NCBI RefSeq assembly: GCF_023074075.1
Contig: NZ_JADPKT010000012.1
Location: 1 to 64,000 of the forward strand
Reading direction: 5' to 3'
Origin: Bradyrhizobium sp. 138
GTDB lineage: Bacteria > Pseudomonadota > Alphaproteobacteria > Rhizobiales > Xanthobacteraceae
Length of the DNA: 64,000 bases
In this document: positions 27,299 through 36,382 of the stretch, piece by piece
Layout of the letters: each line of letters starts with the position of its first letter
Numbering within the stretch: the stretch's first letter is position 1
The notes under the pieces: generated by a model
Database searches by the model: none
The model's input: the letters and a program-made list of their open reading frames with translations, nothing else
Told to the model about the DNA's origin: nothing
Made by a program: the position numbers and the translations under genes

Positions 27299-27607
27299 TC
27301 AATACGTCGCGGCGAGATAATCGACGATCTTGCCGACATCGGCATCGTCGATCGGCGCGCCATAGACCTTGATCATCTTGGTCACCTCGGCCTGCCAGAA
27401 GCCCTTCTTGTCCTTCATCGGCGGCTGCGTCGCGACGTAATCGGCCGAGTGGCAGGCGCTGCAATTGCCCTGCACGACGTCGAGATTGGGCCCGGGCTTG
27501 AAGGCGGCGACCTCGTCCGGCGTCTTGTAATTGACCGGCGCGGCAAGCGCCGAACCCATCGCGGCGGCAAGGGCGAGTGAGACGGCGAGGAGGACGGTGC
27601 GCTGCAT
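27299..27607 (-). CDS. sorB: Sulfite dehydrogenase cytochrome c subunit SorB
   Basis: 102 aa from the second ATG, which has AAGGAG at proper spacing; the first ATG two codons earlier is too close. Signal peptide, then one heme motif CSACH (Cys49, Cys52, His53) with a downstream Met in ATQPPMKDKKGF as likely axial ligand. It lies 12 bp downstream of the molybdenum subunit gene, the order of the SorAB sulfite:cytochrome c oxidoreductase. It takes electrons from SorA in the periplasm. Confidence 0.88.
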   Translation of the reverse strand: MQRTVLLAVSLALAAAMGSALAAPVNYKTPDEVAAFKPGPNLDVVQGNCSACHSADYVATQPPMKDKKGFWQAEVTKMIKVYGAPIDDADVGKIVDYLAATY

Positions 27608-27619
27608 GATCATTCTCCT

Positions 27620-28819
27620 TCAGGCCACAGTCACGCGGACGGTTTCGACGACGTTGCGCAAATAGCCGGCCGGGTTCCAGCGCGGCGTGTCCGGCTGCGT
27701 CTCGCCGCCATTGCCGGTGGCGCGCACCTTGAGCTCATGGCTGCCAGCCGAGAGCTTCACCGGCAGCTTCCATTCGCGGAACGAGTACTTGCCGAGATCC
27801 TTGCCGAGCTTGGCGCTCACCCAGGTCTTGCCGCCGTCGGTGGAGACCTGGACCTCCCTGATGCCCTTGCCGCCGTCGAAGGCGATGCCGCGCAGGGTGG
27901 TCGCGCCCGCCTTCAGCTTGGCGCCATCAGGCACGCTGGTGATGAAGGAGCGGATGGTGAAGCGGTTGATCGGGATGGTCGCCTTCGGCGCCGTGCCGGG
28001 CTCGACCGCGTTGTTGGGCGTATCGGGGATGCGATAGGCCGACTTCATCCAGAAGCCGTCATAGACATTGTCGATGACGGTGATCTCGTTGAGGTGCTTG
28101 ACCCAGTAGGTGCCGAAATAGCCGGGCACGATCAGGCGCAGCGGAAAGCCGTTGAGGAACGGCAGATCCTCGCCGTTCATGCCGTAGGCCAGCATGACCT
28201 CACCGTCACTGGCATGATCGATATCGAGCGCCTTGACGAAGTCAGGTGTCTTGTCGCTGACCGGCCCGTCCATGCCGTTGAAGGTGACCTGCCTGGCGCC
28301 GCTCTGCACGCCGGCCATCTCCAGCACCGCCTTCAGCGGCACGCCGCGCCAGCGCGCATTGCCCATGGCGCCGTTGGCGAGCTGGCCGCCGGCGACGCGC
28401 GGCTCGAAGAAGCCGCGGCTGTTGCCGGAGCACTGGTTGACGGCGATGAGCTCCGTCGCCTTCATCTTCCTGATGTCTTTCAGCGACAATTTCAGCGGCT
28501 TGTCGACCTTGCCCTTAACCTCCAGCGCGAACTTGTCGGGGTCGAGATTGTAGGGCAGGTCGGAGAGGTGATTGCGCACGAAGAACGCGTTGTTCGGCGT
28601 GATCGGGCCGTCGTTGAAGATCGCAAACGGCGTCTCGAGCTGCGGCGGCCGGCTGGTCAGGCCGATCATCGGCCGCTTCTGCGGATATTTCACCAGTGGC
28701 CGTTCGCCATTGGCGAATGGGAGCGTGACGGTGTCGAGTGCCAACGCTTTGGTGGAATGCAGTGTGGCCGCCATGGCGGTCAGGCCCGCTCCCTTGAGCA
28801 GGTCGCGTCGATCGAACAT
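27620..28819 (-). CDS. sorA: Sulfite dehydrogenase molybdenum subunit SorA
   Basis: 399 aa. Twin-arginine signal (FDRRDLLKGAG). The sulfite-oxidase-type molybdopterin domain has the molybdenum-ligand Cys130 in AVNQCSGNSRGFF, RWRGVPLKAVLEMAG and GFPLRLIVPGYFG; a dimerisation domain follows (about 290-399). There is no N-terminal heme b5, as in bacterial SorA. With SorB it oxidises sulfite to sulfate in the periplasm and passes electrons to cytochrome c, useful for organosulfonate use or sulfite detoxification. Confidence 0.93.
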   Translation of the reverse strand: MFDRRDLLKGAGLTAMAATLHSTKALALDTVTLPFANGERPLVKYPQKRPMIGLTSRPPQLETPFAIFNDGPITPNNAFFVRNHLSDLPYNLDPDKFALEVKGKVDKPLKLSLKDIRKMKATELIAVNQCSGNSRGFFEPRVAGGQLANGAMGNARWRGVPLKAVLEMAGVQSGARQVTFNGMDGPVSDKTPDFVKALDIDHASDGEVMLAYGMNGEDLPFLNGFPLRLIVPGYFGTYWVKHLNEITVIDNVYDGFWMKSAYRIPDTPNNAVEPGTAPKATIPINRFTIRSFITSVPDGAKLKAGATTLRGIAFDGGKGIREVQVSTDGGKTWVSAKLGKDLGKYSFREWKLPVKLSAGSHELKVRATGNGGETQPDTPRWNPAGYLRNVVETVRVTVA

Positions 28820-29001
28820 CTGTCCCTCCCGGAGCTTTTCGTCGGTCTGTGGTCATCACCACGGACCCGCGCTCATCTGTCGCAACGATCTCGGCGAAGT
28901 CAATTCGTGCTTTCGCAGCAGGCCCATGCCGCTGCGTTGCAGCAGGCCGGTGTTACGGCTGTGGTGAGATTGAACCGACCTGTAGCCGCGACGACGGTGC
29001 A

Positions 29002-29133
29002 CCTCTCCCGCTTGCGGGAGAGGTCGCGCCCCGGGCGATGCGAAGCATCGTCGCGCGCGCGGGTGAGGGCTTTCCCCTCTGGGGGATTGTCCCGTTGCGG
29101 AGACACCCTCTCCCGCAGCGGGCGAGGGAGCGC
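29002..29133. repeat. Extragenic palindrome, family G
   Basis: Begins with the hairpin CCTCTCCCGCTTGCGGGAGAGG and contains GGGCGATGCGAAGCATCG; its right end CCCTCTCCCGCAGCGGGCGAGG-like sequence pairs with itself. A sibling lies at 46069-46212. No gene was found in 28820-29154 outside this element. Confidence 0.85.
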
Positions 29134-29154
29134 ACCGCTTGCGTGGCTCGCAGC

Positions 29155-30885
29155 CTACGCCGCAACGCGCGCGCTTCGATCAACCAGCGCTGTCAGCTCC
29201 CTCGCATCCGCGACCAACCGCACGGCAAGCGGCTCGTCGCGGCCGCGGATCGCGACCTCCTGCTGCGGCAGGGCGTCGTCGACAAGGCCGGCGGTGCGGC
29301 GGACCTCTTCCGAGACGACGGCCTCGCAGGCCAGCGACTTGGTCATGTCCTGGAGCCGGGCGGCGACATTCACGGCATCGCCGAGCGCGGTGAAGACGAT
29401 GTGGTCGCGATAGCCGATGTCGCCGATGATGACCTCGCCGCCGTGGATACCGATGCCGAAGCGGATCGGCTGGCGCAGATCGTGGCTCAGGAGCTCGTTG
29501 AGCTCGTCGATATGCGTGGCGATGCCGGCGGCGGCCTTCAGCGCCTGCCGGCAGGCTTGTTGCGGATCGGCCGTCAATCCGAACAGCGCCAGCATGCCGT
29601 CGCCGACGAACTGGTTCGGCTGGCCGCCGTTCTCGATCACCGCCTGCGACACCGCGCCGAGGAAGCGGTTGACGATGAAGACGGTGTCGAACGGCAGCCG
29701 CTTTTCCGCGAGCTGGGTCGAGCCGCGCATGTCCACGAACAGGCTGACGAGATAGCGCTCCTGGCCGATTCTGGCTGGGGTCGAGGCCTGCCCGTCCGTG
29801 GCATGCGTGTGCGGCGTGAAGAGTTGGAAGAAGGAGAGGTCGGACGTCGGTCGCAGCTGGCAGGCCAGCCGGATCGAGGGGTCGGCGGTGCCGACGCGGG
29901 TGAGCACGAAGGCCTCGCGCTGCGACGGTGTGGGCAGCGCGTCATGGTCGCCGATGATGCGGATGCGGCAAGTCGAGCAGCGGGCGCGGCCGCCGCAGAC
30001 GCTGGCGTGCGGCACATTGTGCCTCAGGCTTGCTTCCAACACGGAGAGGCCCTTGGGCACCCGCACCGTCTTGCCGTTGCCGTAGGACAGCGCGATCATG
30101 CCGCCGCGCCGCTCGCGCCAGGCCCGCACGCCGCGCGCCGCCAGCGCCAGCGCGAGCAGACCGAAATAGCCGACGGTGAGGCCGCCGGTGATGCGGTCGA
30201 GCGTGTTGCCTTCCGCGACCGTGCCGACCTGGCGGCGGCTGAGATTTTGCGCACGCCAGTCACGATCGTCGCTCTCGATCTCGACGCTGCGGCCGCCCTG
30301 ATAGATGCCGAGCAGCGACAGCGTCGGGATCAGCACGGCAGCGGCGAGCAGATAAGGTGCGGCGCGCGCGAAGAACGGTTTGAGGCGCAGCCAAAAATAG
30401 ATGCCGATGCAGCCGTGCACCCAGGCGATCAGCAGCAGGATCGTCATCAGCCAGAGCCGGCTGGGCGCGGCGACGAAGAAGAGATAGAGCTCCTGCGGAT
30501 AGAGCTTCTCGTGTCCGTACAGCGTCTGGCCGAGCCGCACCCCGATCACATGCCCCATGACCAGCGCGGGGATGCTCAAGCCCAGCACGAGCTGAAGCGG
30601 TTCGATCGTCCGCCAGCGGAACTGTCGGCGCTGATACAGCGCGTAGATGCCGAGCCCCATATGCGTGAGCGCCGCCGTGTAGAACAGCATCGCGACGGGG
30701 AGGAACTGCCAGAAGGCGGTATGATAGGTGACCCCGGCCTCCATGGCCTCGACCGAGACATTGCCGAGCGCATGGTTGAGGAAATGGCTGATCACATAGG
30801 CGAACAGGATCACGCCGCAGACGAGCCGCACCTGCCGCGCGCTGGTGGCGCGGATGGCGGATATCTGTATGGGAGCGGTGGCCAT
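29155..30885 (-). CDS. Membrane adenylate cyclase with cytochrome-b-like anchor and [2Fe-2S] domain (CyaC-like)
   Basis: 576 aa in three parts. About 20-260: six hydrophobic helices with histidines at positions such as VISHFLNHALG, LTHMGLG and MGHVIGVRLG, resembling the diheme anchor of succinate dehydrogenase. About 265-355: a plant-type ferredoxin domain (VCGGRARCSTCRIRI and LACQL supply four Cys). About 370-576: class III cyclase (VSLFVDMRGSTQLAEKR, FVGDGMLALFG, GIHGGEVIIGDIG). This matches CyaC of Sinorhizobium meliloti, reported to respond to the quinone redox state. It would convert membrane redox state into cAMP. Located just downstream of sorAB on the same strand. Confidence 0.92.
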   Translation of the reverse strand: MATAPIQISAIRATSARQVRLVCGVILFAYVISHFLNHALGNVSVEAMEAGVTYHTAFWQFLPVAMLFYTAALTHMGLGIYALYQRRQFRWRTIEPLQLVLGLSIPALVMGHVIGVRLGQTLYGHEKLYPQELYLFFVAAPSRLWLMTILLLIAWVHGCIGIYFWLRLKPFFARAAPYLLAAAVLIPTLSLLGIYQGGRSVEIESDDRDWRAQNLSRRQVGTVAEGNTLDRITGGLTVGYFGLLALALAARGVRAWRERRGGMIALSYGNGKTVRVPKGLSVLEASLRHNVPHASVCGGRARCSTCRIRIIGDHDALPTPSQREAFVLTRVGTADPSIRLACQLRPTSDLSFFQLFTPHTHATDGQASTPARIGQERYLVSLFVDMRGSTQLAEKRLPFDTVFIVNRFLGAVSQAVIENGGQPNQFVGDGMLALFGLTADPQQACRQALKAAAGIATHIDELNELLSHDLRQPIRFGIGIHGGEVIIGDIGYRDHIVFTALGDAVNVAARLQDMTKSLACEAVVSEEVRRTAGLVDDALPQQEVAIRGRDEPLAVRLVADARELTALVDRSARVAA

Positions 30886-30985
30886 GATTCTGTTGTATCA
30901 GTTCAGGAAGGAGAACGGCCAGCGTAGCGGTAAATTCCCGATGTGGACAGGTTGTGAGGTCACATGCCGGTCAAGGTGACGAAAT

Positions 30986-31114
30986 CGTAGGGTGGGCAAA
31001 GGCGCGCACTTGCGTGTCGTGCCCACGGTTTTTTCCGATCATATCCTGATCGTGGGCACGCTTCCGCCTTCGCTCTTCGAGCTACGGCGGACGAGTCGCT
31101 TTGCCCACCCTACG
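30986..31114. repeat. Extragenic palindrome, family E, copy 1
   Basis: Ends are CGTAGGGTGGGCAAAG and its reverse complement CTTTGCCCACCCTACG. It contains internal GTGCCCACG/CGTGGGCAC arms. It lies upstream of the GT39 gene, and an inverted sibling follows that gene at 32823-32942. Confidence 0.9.
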
Positions 31115-31138
31115 GCACCCCGCGTTGGGGTTGGGATC

Positions 31139-32827
31139 ATGGCTCGGCCATCCCCCGCATTGACTCCCCCTCCCAGGTTGGCGAAAAGCGCGGCCGTGAC
31201 GATCGCTCCCGATATCTCCGTAAAGCCAGACGGCTCCGAACGCCGTCTCATCCGTGTTGCCGTGCTCGTCATCGCCGCGATGACCGTGCTCCGGATCGTC
31301 TACGCCTCCGCGATCGAGCTGCGCACCGACGAGGCCTATTACTGGACCTGGTCGAAGGAGGGCGCGCTCAGCTTTCTCGATCATCCCCCCGGCATCGCCT
31401 GGCTGATCCGTTTTGGCACTGCGATCTTCGGCGACACCCCGCTCGGCGTCCGCTTCGGCGGCATCGTCGCGATGTTGATGACGCAGCTGCTGCTTGCCGA
31501 CATCGTCCGCCGCCTCAGCCATGATGTGCGCGCGATCGTGTTCGCGGTGCTGATGCCGGAGGCCGCGCTCTATTACGGCCTGCTGATGGCCAAGGTCGCG
31601 CCCGATGTCGCCATGATCCCGTTCGCGGTGGCGATGATGTGGTCCTTGGTGCGGCTGGCGCAGAGCGGCGACGGTCGCTGGTGGCTTGCGGCCGGTCTGT
31701 TCGCTGGCCTCTCGATGCTGTCGAAATTCACCGCGATCATGTTCGCGCCCGCGGTTGCCGCCTTTCTGCTGGTGCCGGATTGGCGCTGGCGTTGGTTGCG
31801 CAGCCCCTATCCTTATCTCGCCGCGCTGGTTGCGATCGCAGTGTTCTCGCCGGTGCTGATCTGGAATGTGCAGCACGATTGGGCCTCGTTCCGCTTCCAG
31901 GGCGTGCGCGCCACCGCCAATTACGGCATCTCGCTGCGCACGATCGGCGATTACATCGGCCTGCAATTCGGCCTCGTCGGCTTCGTCATGCTGCCGGTGG
32001 TGTTGACCGGGTTGGTGCTGACGGCATGGCGCGGCTACCGCACGCGCGAGCCGGTCGCGATCCTGTTGTCGACCGCGGTGCTGGTGCCGTTTCTGTATTT
32101 TCTCTTCAAGTCGACCACGCTCCGGGTCGGCGACACCTGGCCGATGTTCATGTGGCCGGTCGGCTTCGCTGCGGCGGCCGTGAACCTTGCGACGATGGCA
32201 AAGGAGAGCTGGTCGGCCCGGATGCTCGACTCGTCGCTGTTCTGGGTGAGAACAGCGATCGTCTCGGGCATCGCCTTCGTCGTGATCGTGTTCCTCTATT
32301 ATGTCGCCGCGCCCTGGAATCTTCTCGGCAAGATCGATCCGATCGGCGCGGAAGCCGGCTATGAGCAGGTCGCCGCACGTGCGCAGGCCGCGCTGGATGA
32401 GACCGGCGCGACCTGGATCGCCACCACGGATTACCGCACCTATGCCATGATGCGCTGGCTGTTCCGCGGCCGCGTGCCCGTCATCGAGCTCAACGAGCGC
32501 GGCCGCTTCCAGGATTTTGCCGATCCCGGCATAGACAAGATCAGGGGCCGCGCCGGCATCTATGTCGGCCGCGAGCCGGACGATCGTTCGTCGCTGTGGG
32601 AGAGCATCCCGGCCAAGCGCCAGCCGCTCGGCCGGGTCGAACGCCGCTGGCGCGGCCTCGTGATGGATACCTATGCACTGGAGAAGCTCACCGGCTGGAC
32701 CCCGGAGCTGTCGCCGCCGAAGGATTCGCCGCTGTTCCTGTGGAAGGTGCTGGCGGGGGAATTCGAAAAGCTAGTGCGCGTAGCGCCAGTGGGGTGGAGT
32801 GATCTCGCCACACGGGCAGTATCGTAG
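31139..32827 (+). CDS. GT39-family glycosyltransferase (ArnT-like)
   Basis: 562 aa starting MARPSPALTPPP; the open frame upstream is repeat sequence. N-terminal cytoplasmic tail, then about ten transmembrane helices. The first periplasmic loop has ELRTDEAYYWTWSKEGALS and LDHPPGIAWLIR, the signature of dolichyl/polyprenyl-phosphate-dependent GT39 (PMT_2) enzymes; the acidic Asp-Glu pair is the likely catalytic site. A C-terminal periplasmic domain (about 430-562) follows. It probably transfers a sugar from a polyprenyl carrier to an envelope glycolipid. The stop codon TAG lies within the downstream repeat. Confidence 0.88.
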   Translation: MARPSPALTPPPRLAKSAAVTIAPDISVKPDGSERRLIRVAVLVIAAMTVLRIVYASAIELRTDEAYYWTWSKEGALSFLDHPPGIAWLIRFGTAIFGDTPLGVRFGGIVAMLMTQLLLADIVRRLSHDVRAIVFAVLMPEAALYYGLLMAKVAPDVAMIPFAVAMMWSLVRLAQSGDGRWWLAAGLFAGLSMLSKFTAIMFAPAVAAFLLVPDWRWRWLRSPYPYLAALVAIAVFSPVLIWNVQHDWASFRFQGVRATANYGISLRTIGDYIGLQFGLVGFVMLPVVLTGLVLTAWRGYRTREPVAILLSTAVLVPFLYFLFKSTTLRVGDTWPMFMWPVGFAAAAVNLATMAKESWSARMLDSSLFWVRTAIVSGIAFVVIVFLYYVAAPWNLLGKIDPIGAEAGYEQVAARAQAALDETGATWIATTDYRTYAMMRWLFRGRVPVIELNERGRFQDFADPGIDKIRGRAGIYVGREPDDRSSLWESIPAKRQPLGRVERRWRGLVMDTYALEKLTGWTPELSPPKDSPLFLWKVLAGEFEKLVRVAPVGWSDLATRAVS

Positions 32828-32942
32828 GGTGGCAAAGCGACTCGTCCGCCGTAGCTCGAAGAGCGAAGGCGGAAGCGTGCCCACGCATTTTTTGCGATCG
32901 AGATGGTGGGCACGGCGCAAGGGCGCCTTTGCCCACCCTACG
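32823..32942. repeat. Extragenic palindrome, family E, copy 2 (inverted)
   Basis: Inverted relative to 30986-31114: the segment CGACTCGTCCGCCGTAGCTC here is the reverse complement of the right part of that copy. Its second to fourth bases after the first form the TAG stop of the GT39 gene. Confidence 0.9.
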
Positions 32943-32965
32943 ATTCCGGCTTGCGGAGAGAGCTC

Positions 32966-33997
32966 TCATCCGTCCTCTTCTTCCTTCTTCCGCAACAGGT
33001 CCGTCGCCAAATCCGATAGCTTCGGCGGTGGCAGTGCTGCGAACGGCAGCGGCCTCGTGACGTCGATCGCCGCCAGTCCCAGCCGCGCCGTCAGCAAACC
33101 ATTCAGCACGCCTTCGCCGAGGCGCTGAGACAGTTTTGCCGCGATGCCGTGGCCGAGCATCTGTTGCACCAGGCTGTCGCTCGCGGCCATGCCGCCGGTG
33201 ATGGCGAGATGGGCGATGACGTGCCGAAGCAGGCGGATCATGCCGAGCGCGCCGGGGCGGCCGCCATAGAGCCGCGCGAGTTGGCGGATCAGGCGCAGCG
33301 CGGCGACGAACACGAACAGCACGTCGATCGCGGCGCGTGGGCTCACCGCGGTCACGATCGACACCTTTTGCGCGGCTGACGACACCAGCCGCCGCGCCTC
33401 CGCATCCAGCGGCGACATCAGCTCGCGCTCGGCGAGCCGGATCATATCGGCGCCGTCGATGATCTCGCCGGTGTGGCTCTCCAGCGTGGCGCGGGCGCGC
33501 GCGAGCTGCGGGTTCTGGTGCGCGATCTTGAGCAGGTCCTGCACGATGACGCGGCTCTCCTTGCGGTCGTCGCTGGCAAGCACGGCGGCGGCGCGCTGGT
33601 GCAGTTGCTCGATCGCGGCGAGGCGTACGAGGCCGAACGCCTCGCGGCCGATTACCACCGCGAGCGCAAGCGCGGTCACGAGCGCGAAGGTGAGACCGAC
33701 GTAGCCGAGGCTTTCGCTGCGCGCGAACAAATCCTCGATCAGATGGACGACGCCGAGCCCGGTGCCCAGCAGCGTCAACCCGGCAACGCCCGACCAGAAC
33801 AGCGCGCCCCAGGGAAAGCCGCGGCGCGCGGGAAGCGCGGTTTGAACCGGCACCGGCAGCGCCAACGGGTCGTGCTCCGGCGTGATCTGGATCGTGGCGC
33901 GACTGTTCCGGCTGATCTCGTCGGCTTCGGTGACGACGACGCCGGGATCGTCGAGCCGAAACGTCGCCGGCCGCCGTGGCTTCGATCGCTCGGTCAT
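32966..33997 (-). CDS. YcjF/TIGR01620-family membrane protein (DUF697)
   Basis: 343 aa starting MTERSKPRRPATFRLDDPG; the longer frame is an artefact overlapping the next gene. Two transmembrane helices near residues 65-110 (ALFWSGVAGLTLLGTGLGVV, LTFALVTALALAVVIG) are followed by a DUF697 region (VSPRAAIDVLFVFVAALRLI). Its ATG overlaps the stop of the ycjX-type gene (ATGA). YcjX-YcjF pairs are conserved in proteobacteria and belong to envelope stress regulons in enterobacteria; molecular function is unsettled. Confidence 0.9.
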   Translation of the reverse strand: MTERSKPRRPATFRLDDPGVVVTEADEISRNSRATIQITPEHDPLALPVPVQTALPARRGFPWGALFWSGVAGLTLLGTGLGVVHLIEDLFARSESLGYVGLTFALVTALALAVVIGREAFGLVRLAAIEQLHQRAAAVLASDDRKESRVIVQDLLKIAHQNPQLARARATLESHTGEIIDGADMIRLAERELMSPLDAEARRLVSSAAQKVSIVTAVSPRAAIDVLFVFVAALRLIRQLARLYGGRPGALGMIRLLRHVIAHLAITGGMAASDSLVQQMLGHGIAAKLSQRLGEGVLNGLLTARLGLAAIDVTRPLPFAALPPPKLSDLATDLLRKKEEEDG

Positions 33998-35463
33998 GAC
34001 AGCTTGTCTCCGATCAGGAACTGCAAGGCACGGTCGAGGCGGATGTGCGGCAGCGACGGCGGCTCGCTGCCTTCGCGGTCGAGTGTGGGCGGGCGGAAGC
34101 GCAGGAAGCGGAAATCGCTCGTCTCGGCAGCCTCGGTCGCGAGGCCGCGGAACGCATCCGCGCCGTTGAACAGGGGCTCGGGATCCAAGGGCAGGTCGCC
34201 CGGAAAGGCCGCAACTTCCGTGTTGCCGTCGAAGAACTCGCCGCCGGCGCTTTCGCCCGCGGCCGGCGTGCCCAGGATCGACGGCAATTTGTCGCGGCCG
34301 CGTGCGACCTGCGCTTCTCTCGTGGCACGCACCGCGGCGAGCGCCACAACGTCGATCGCCGCCCCGGTATTTTCCGCGCGCGCAACGGCGCCCGAGACCG
34401 CGCGGCGCAGCACGGCCTCGAGCCGGTCGTGGCTGGAATGATGCAGATGATCCGCCTTGGTCGCCGCGAACAGGATGCGGTCGATGCGCGGCCGGAACAG
34501 GCTGGAAAGAAGCGTGCTGCGGCCGATGTTGAAGCAGTCGAGAATGCCGGCAAGGGCTGCTTCGAGATCGTGCAGCGCCTCGGGACCGGAGTTGAACGCG
34601 GCAAGCGCATCGGCGAGCACGATCTGGCGATCGAGCCGGGCAAAATGATCGCGGAAGAACGGCCGCACCACCACGTCCTTGTAGGCCTCGAAGCGGCGCA
34701 CCATCATCGCCCACAGCGAACCCTCCGGCGCCTGCCCGCCGATGGACACGTCGAGCGGCGCAAAGGTCAGCGCTGGGGAGCCTGCGAGATTGCCCGGCAT
34801 CAGGAAGCGGCCGGGCGGCAAGAGGCTCATCGCAAAGCGCCCGTCGCGACAGGCGCGCAAATAGTCGGTGAAGAGCCTTGCAGCGGTGAGCGTCGCCTGC
34901 TCGTCCTCGCGTGCGGCTGGCTTGAGCGTTGCGAGATGGGCGTGCCATTCGCTCGCAAGATGCGCACGCGGCGCCTCGCGCGACAGCGCAAGGCTTTCCG
35001 CCGACCATTGCTCGAAACTCTTCTGCAGCAGCGGCAGGTCGAGCAGCCATTCGCCGGGATAGTCGACGATGTCGAGCGTCAGCGTGCGGTCGGCGCCGTT
35101 CGGGCGCTGATAGTCGATGACCAGGCGGAGCTCGCTGATGTCGACGGTCGAATTCGGCCAGCGCCGCTCCTCGATCAGCGCGCGCAGATGGCTTTCATAG
35201 GCAAAGCGCGGCACGGCATCGTCGGGCTGCGGCGCCAGATGGGCTCGCGCGATCCGGCCCGAGGCATAGGCTTCGAACACCGGAAACCGGCCGCCGCGGG
35301 TGAGGCCGTTGATCAGCGCGGTGATGAACACGGTCTTGCCGGCCCGCGACAGGCCGGTGACGCCGAGCCGCACCGTCGGATTGAAGAAGTGCTCCCCATA
35401 GTCGATCAGCGCCTGGGCCGACAACCGCGCCTCTTCGACCATATCCTGGAAACTGAATGCCAT
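33994..35463 (-). CDS. YcjX-family P-loop protein (DUF463)
   Basis: 489 aa with a Walker A motif GLSRAGKT (about 37-44) near the N-terminus and the family's conserved segments LGVTGLSRAGKTVFITALIN, DIVDYPGEWLLDL and FAATKADHLHHSSHD. It is a predicted GTP-binding protein. It starts an operon with the YcjF-like membrane protein, to which it is translationally coupled by a 4-bp overlap; the two probably form one complex at the inner membrane. Confidence 0.93.
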   Translation of the reverse strand: MAFSFQDMVEEARLSAQALIDYGEHFFNPTVRLGVTGLSRAGKTVFITALINGLTRGGRFPVFEAYASGRIARAHLAPQPDDAVPRFAYESHLRALIEERRWPNSTVDISELRLVIDYQRPNGADRTLTLDIVDYPGEWLLDLPLLQKSFEQWSAESLALSREAPRAHLASEWHAHLATLKPAAREDEQATLTAARLFTDYLRACRDGRFAMSLLPPGRFLMPGNLAGSPALTFAPLDVSIGGQAPEGSLWAMMVRRFEAYKDVVVRPFFRDHFARLDRQIVLADALAAFNSGPEALHDLEAALAGILDCFNIGRSTLLSSLFRPRIDRILFAATKADHLHHSSHDRLEAVLRRAVSGAVARAENTGAAIDVVALAAVRATREAQVARGRDKLPSILGTPAAGESAGGEFFDGNTEVAAFPGDLPLDPEPLFNGADAFRGLATEAAETSDFRFLRFRPPTLDREGSEPPSLPHIRLDRALQFLIGDKLS

Positions 35464-35645
35464 GTGAACGTTAGGGGATCTCGGGCGGGAATACGCAAAA
35501 TGGATTAGTCACAAAAGTGGCAACTGCCTGAAGAAAATCAAGCTTCATACTTCTACCGCCTTTGTCGGCAAATCAGTCGTTTGAACGACGCGCCGATCCC
35601 GAAACACCCATAGAAGAGGGCATTGCCTCATTCCTGCGGATTGCC

Positions 35646-36341
35646 ATGACCGCCTTCCAACTGAAACAACTTGCATCCACCTCCGTCCACGCCGCGGCCG
35701 ACGTGATCGGCTGGAACTATGACCGCGCCGAGGTCATCGCGGACGGAATAGTCCACGCGATCGGCGTGCTCTCCGGCATCATCGCCGCGACCGTGCTGGT
35801 GGTGCTGACGGCGGTCTATGCCGACGCCACCTACATCGTCGGCGTCTCGATCTACGTCGCCGGCCTGCTCTCGATGCTGGTGCTGTCGGCGACCTATAAT
35901 CTCTGGCCGGTGTCGCCGGCCAAATGGCTGCTGCGGCGGTTCGACCATTCCGCGATCTATCTCCTGATCGCGGCGACCTATACGCCGTTCATCCTGGAGG
36001 TGAGGGACAGCGGGCTCGCGCTGGTGCTGCTCGCCGGCGTCTGGTGCGTGGCCATCCTCGGCATCGTGCTGAAGCTGTTCTATCCCGGCCGCTTCGACCG
36101 CGTCTCGGTCGGCATCTATCTCGCCATGGGCTGGAGCGGCGTGATGCTCTACGACGCCGTGGTCAAGGCGTTGCCCGCGCTGGTGCTGGGCTTCATCCTT
36201 GCCGGCGGCCTGCTCTACAGCTTCGGCGTGATCTTCCACGCCTGGCGGCGGCTGCGCTTCCAGAATGCGATCTGGCACGGCTTTGTCTTGGCCGGTGCGG
36301 CGTGCCATTATACCGCGGTGCTCGACCTCGTGTTGAGCTGA
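35646..36341 (+). CDS. Hemolysin III / YqfA family (PAQR-like) membrane protein
   Basis: 231 aa from the ATG of MTAFQLKQLAS; a TTG 28 codons upstream would add an unsupported tail. Seven predicted transmembrane helices with the family's histidine motifs: ADGIVHAIGVLSG, RRFDHSAIYLLIAATYTPF and WHGFVLAGAACHY. PAQR-type proteins bind Zn through these residues; their bacterial role is unclear despite the hemolysin name. Confidence 0.88.
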   Translation: MTAFQLKQLASTSVHAAADVIGWNYDRAEVIADGIVHAIGVLSGIIAATVLVVLTAVYADATYIVGVSIYVAGLLSMLVLSATYNLWPVSPAKWLLRRFDHSAIYLLIAATYTPFILEVRDSGLALVLLAGVWCVAILGIVLKLFYPGRFDRVSVGIYLAMGWSGVMLYDAVVKALPALVLGFILAGGLLYSFGVIFHAWRRLRFQNAIWHGFVLAGAACHYTAVLDLVLS

Positions 36342-36382
36342 GCAGGCTTCAAGAAGCGGTATAATAAAAGAGGAGACGTCGC

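Noticed and set aside
27608..27613. First of two ATG codons of sorB
   Set aside because: Only two bases after the ribosome site GGAG; the second ATG has proper spacing.
30992..31138. N-terminal extension of the GT39 gene
   Set aside because: It is translated from an extragenic palindrome; the protein family begins at the ATG at 31139.
32966..35050. 694-aa reading frame covering ycjF and part of ycjX
   Set aside because: Its N-terminal half is out of frame with ycjX and has no family similarity; YcjF begins at 33997.
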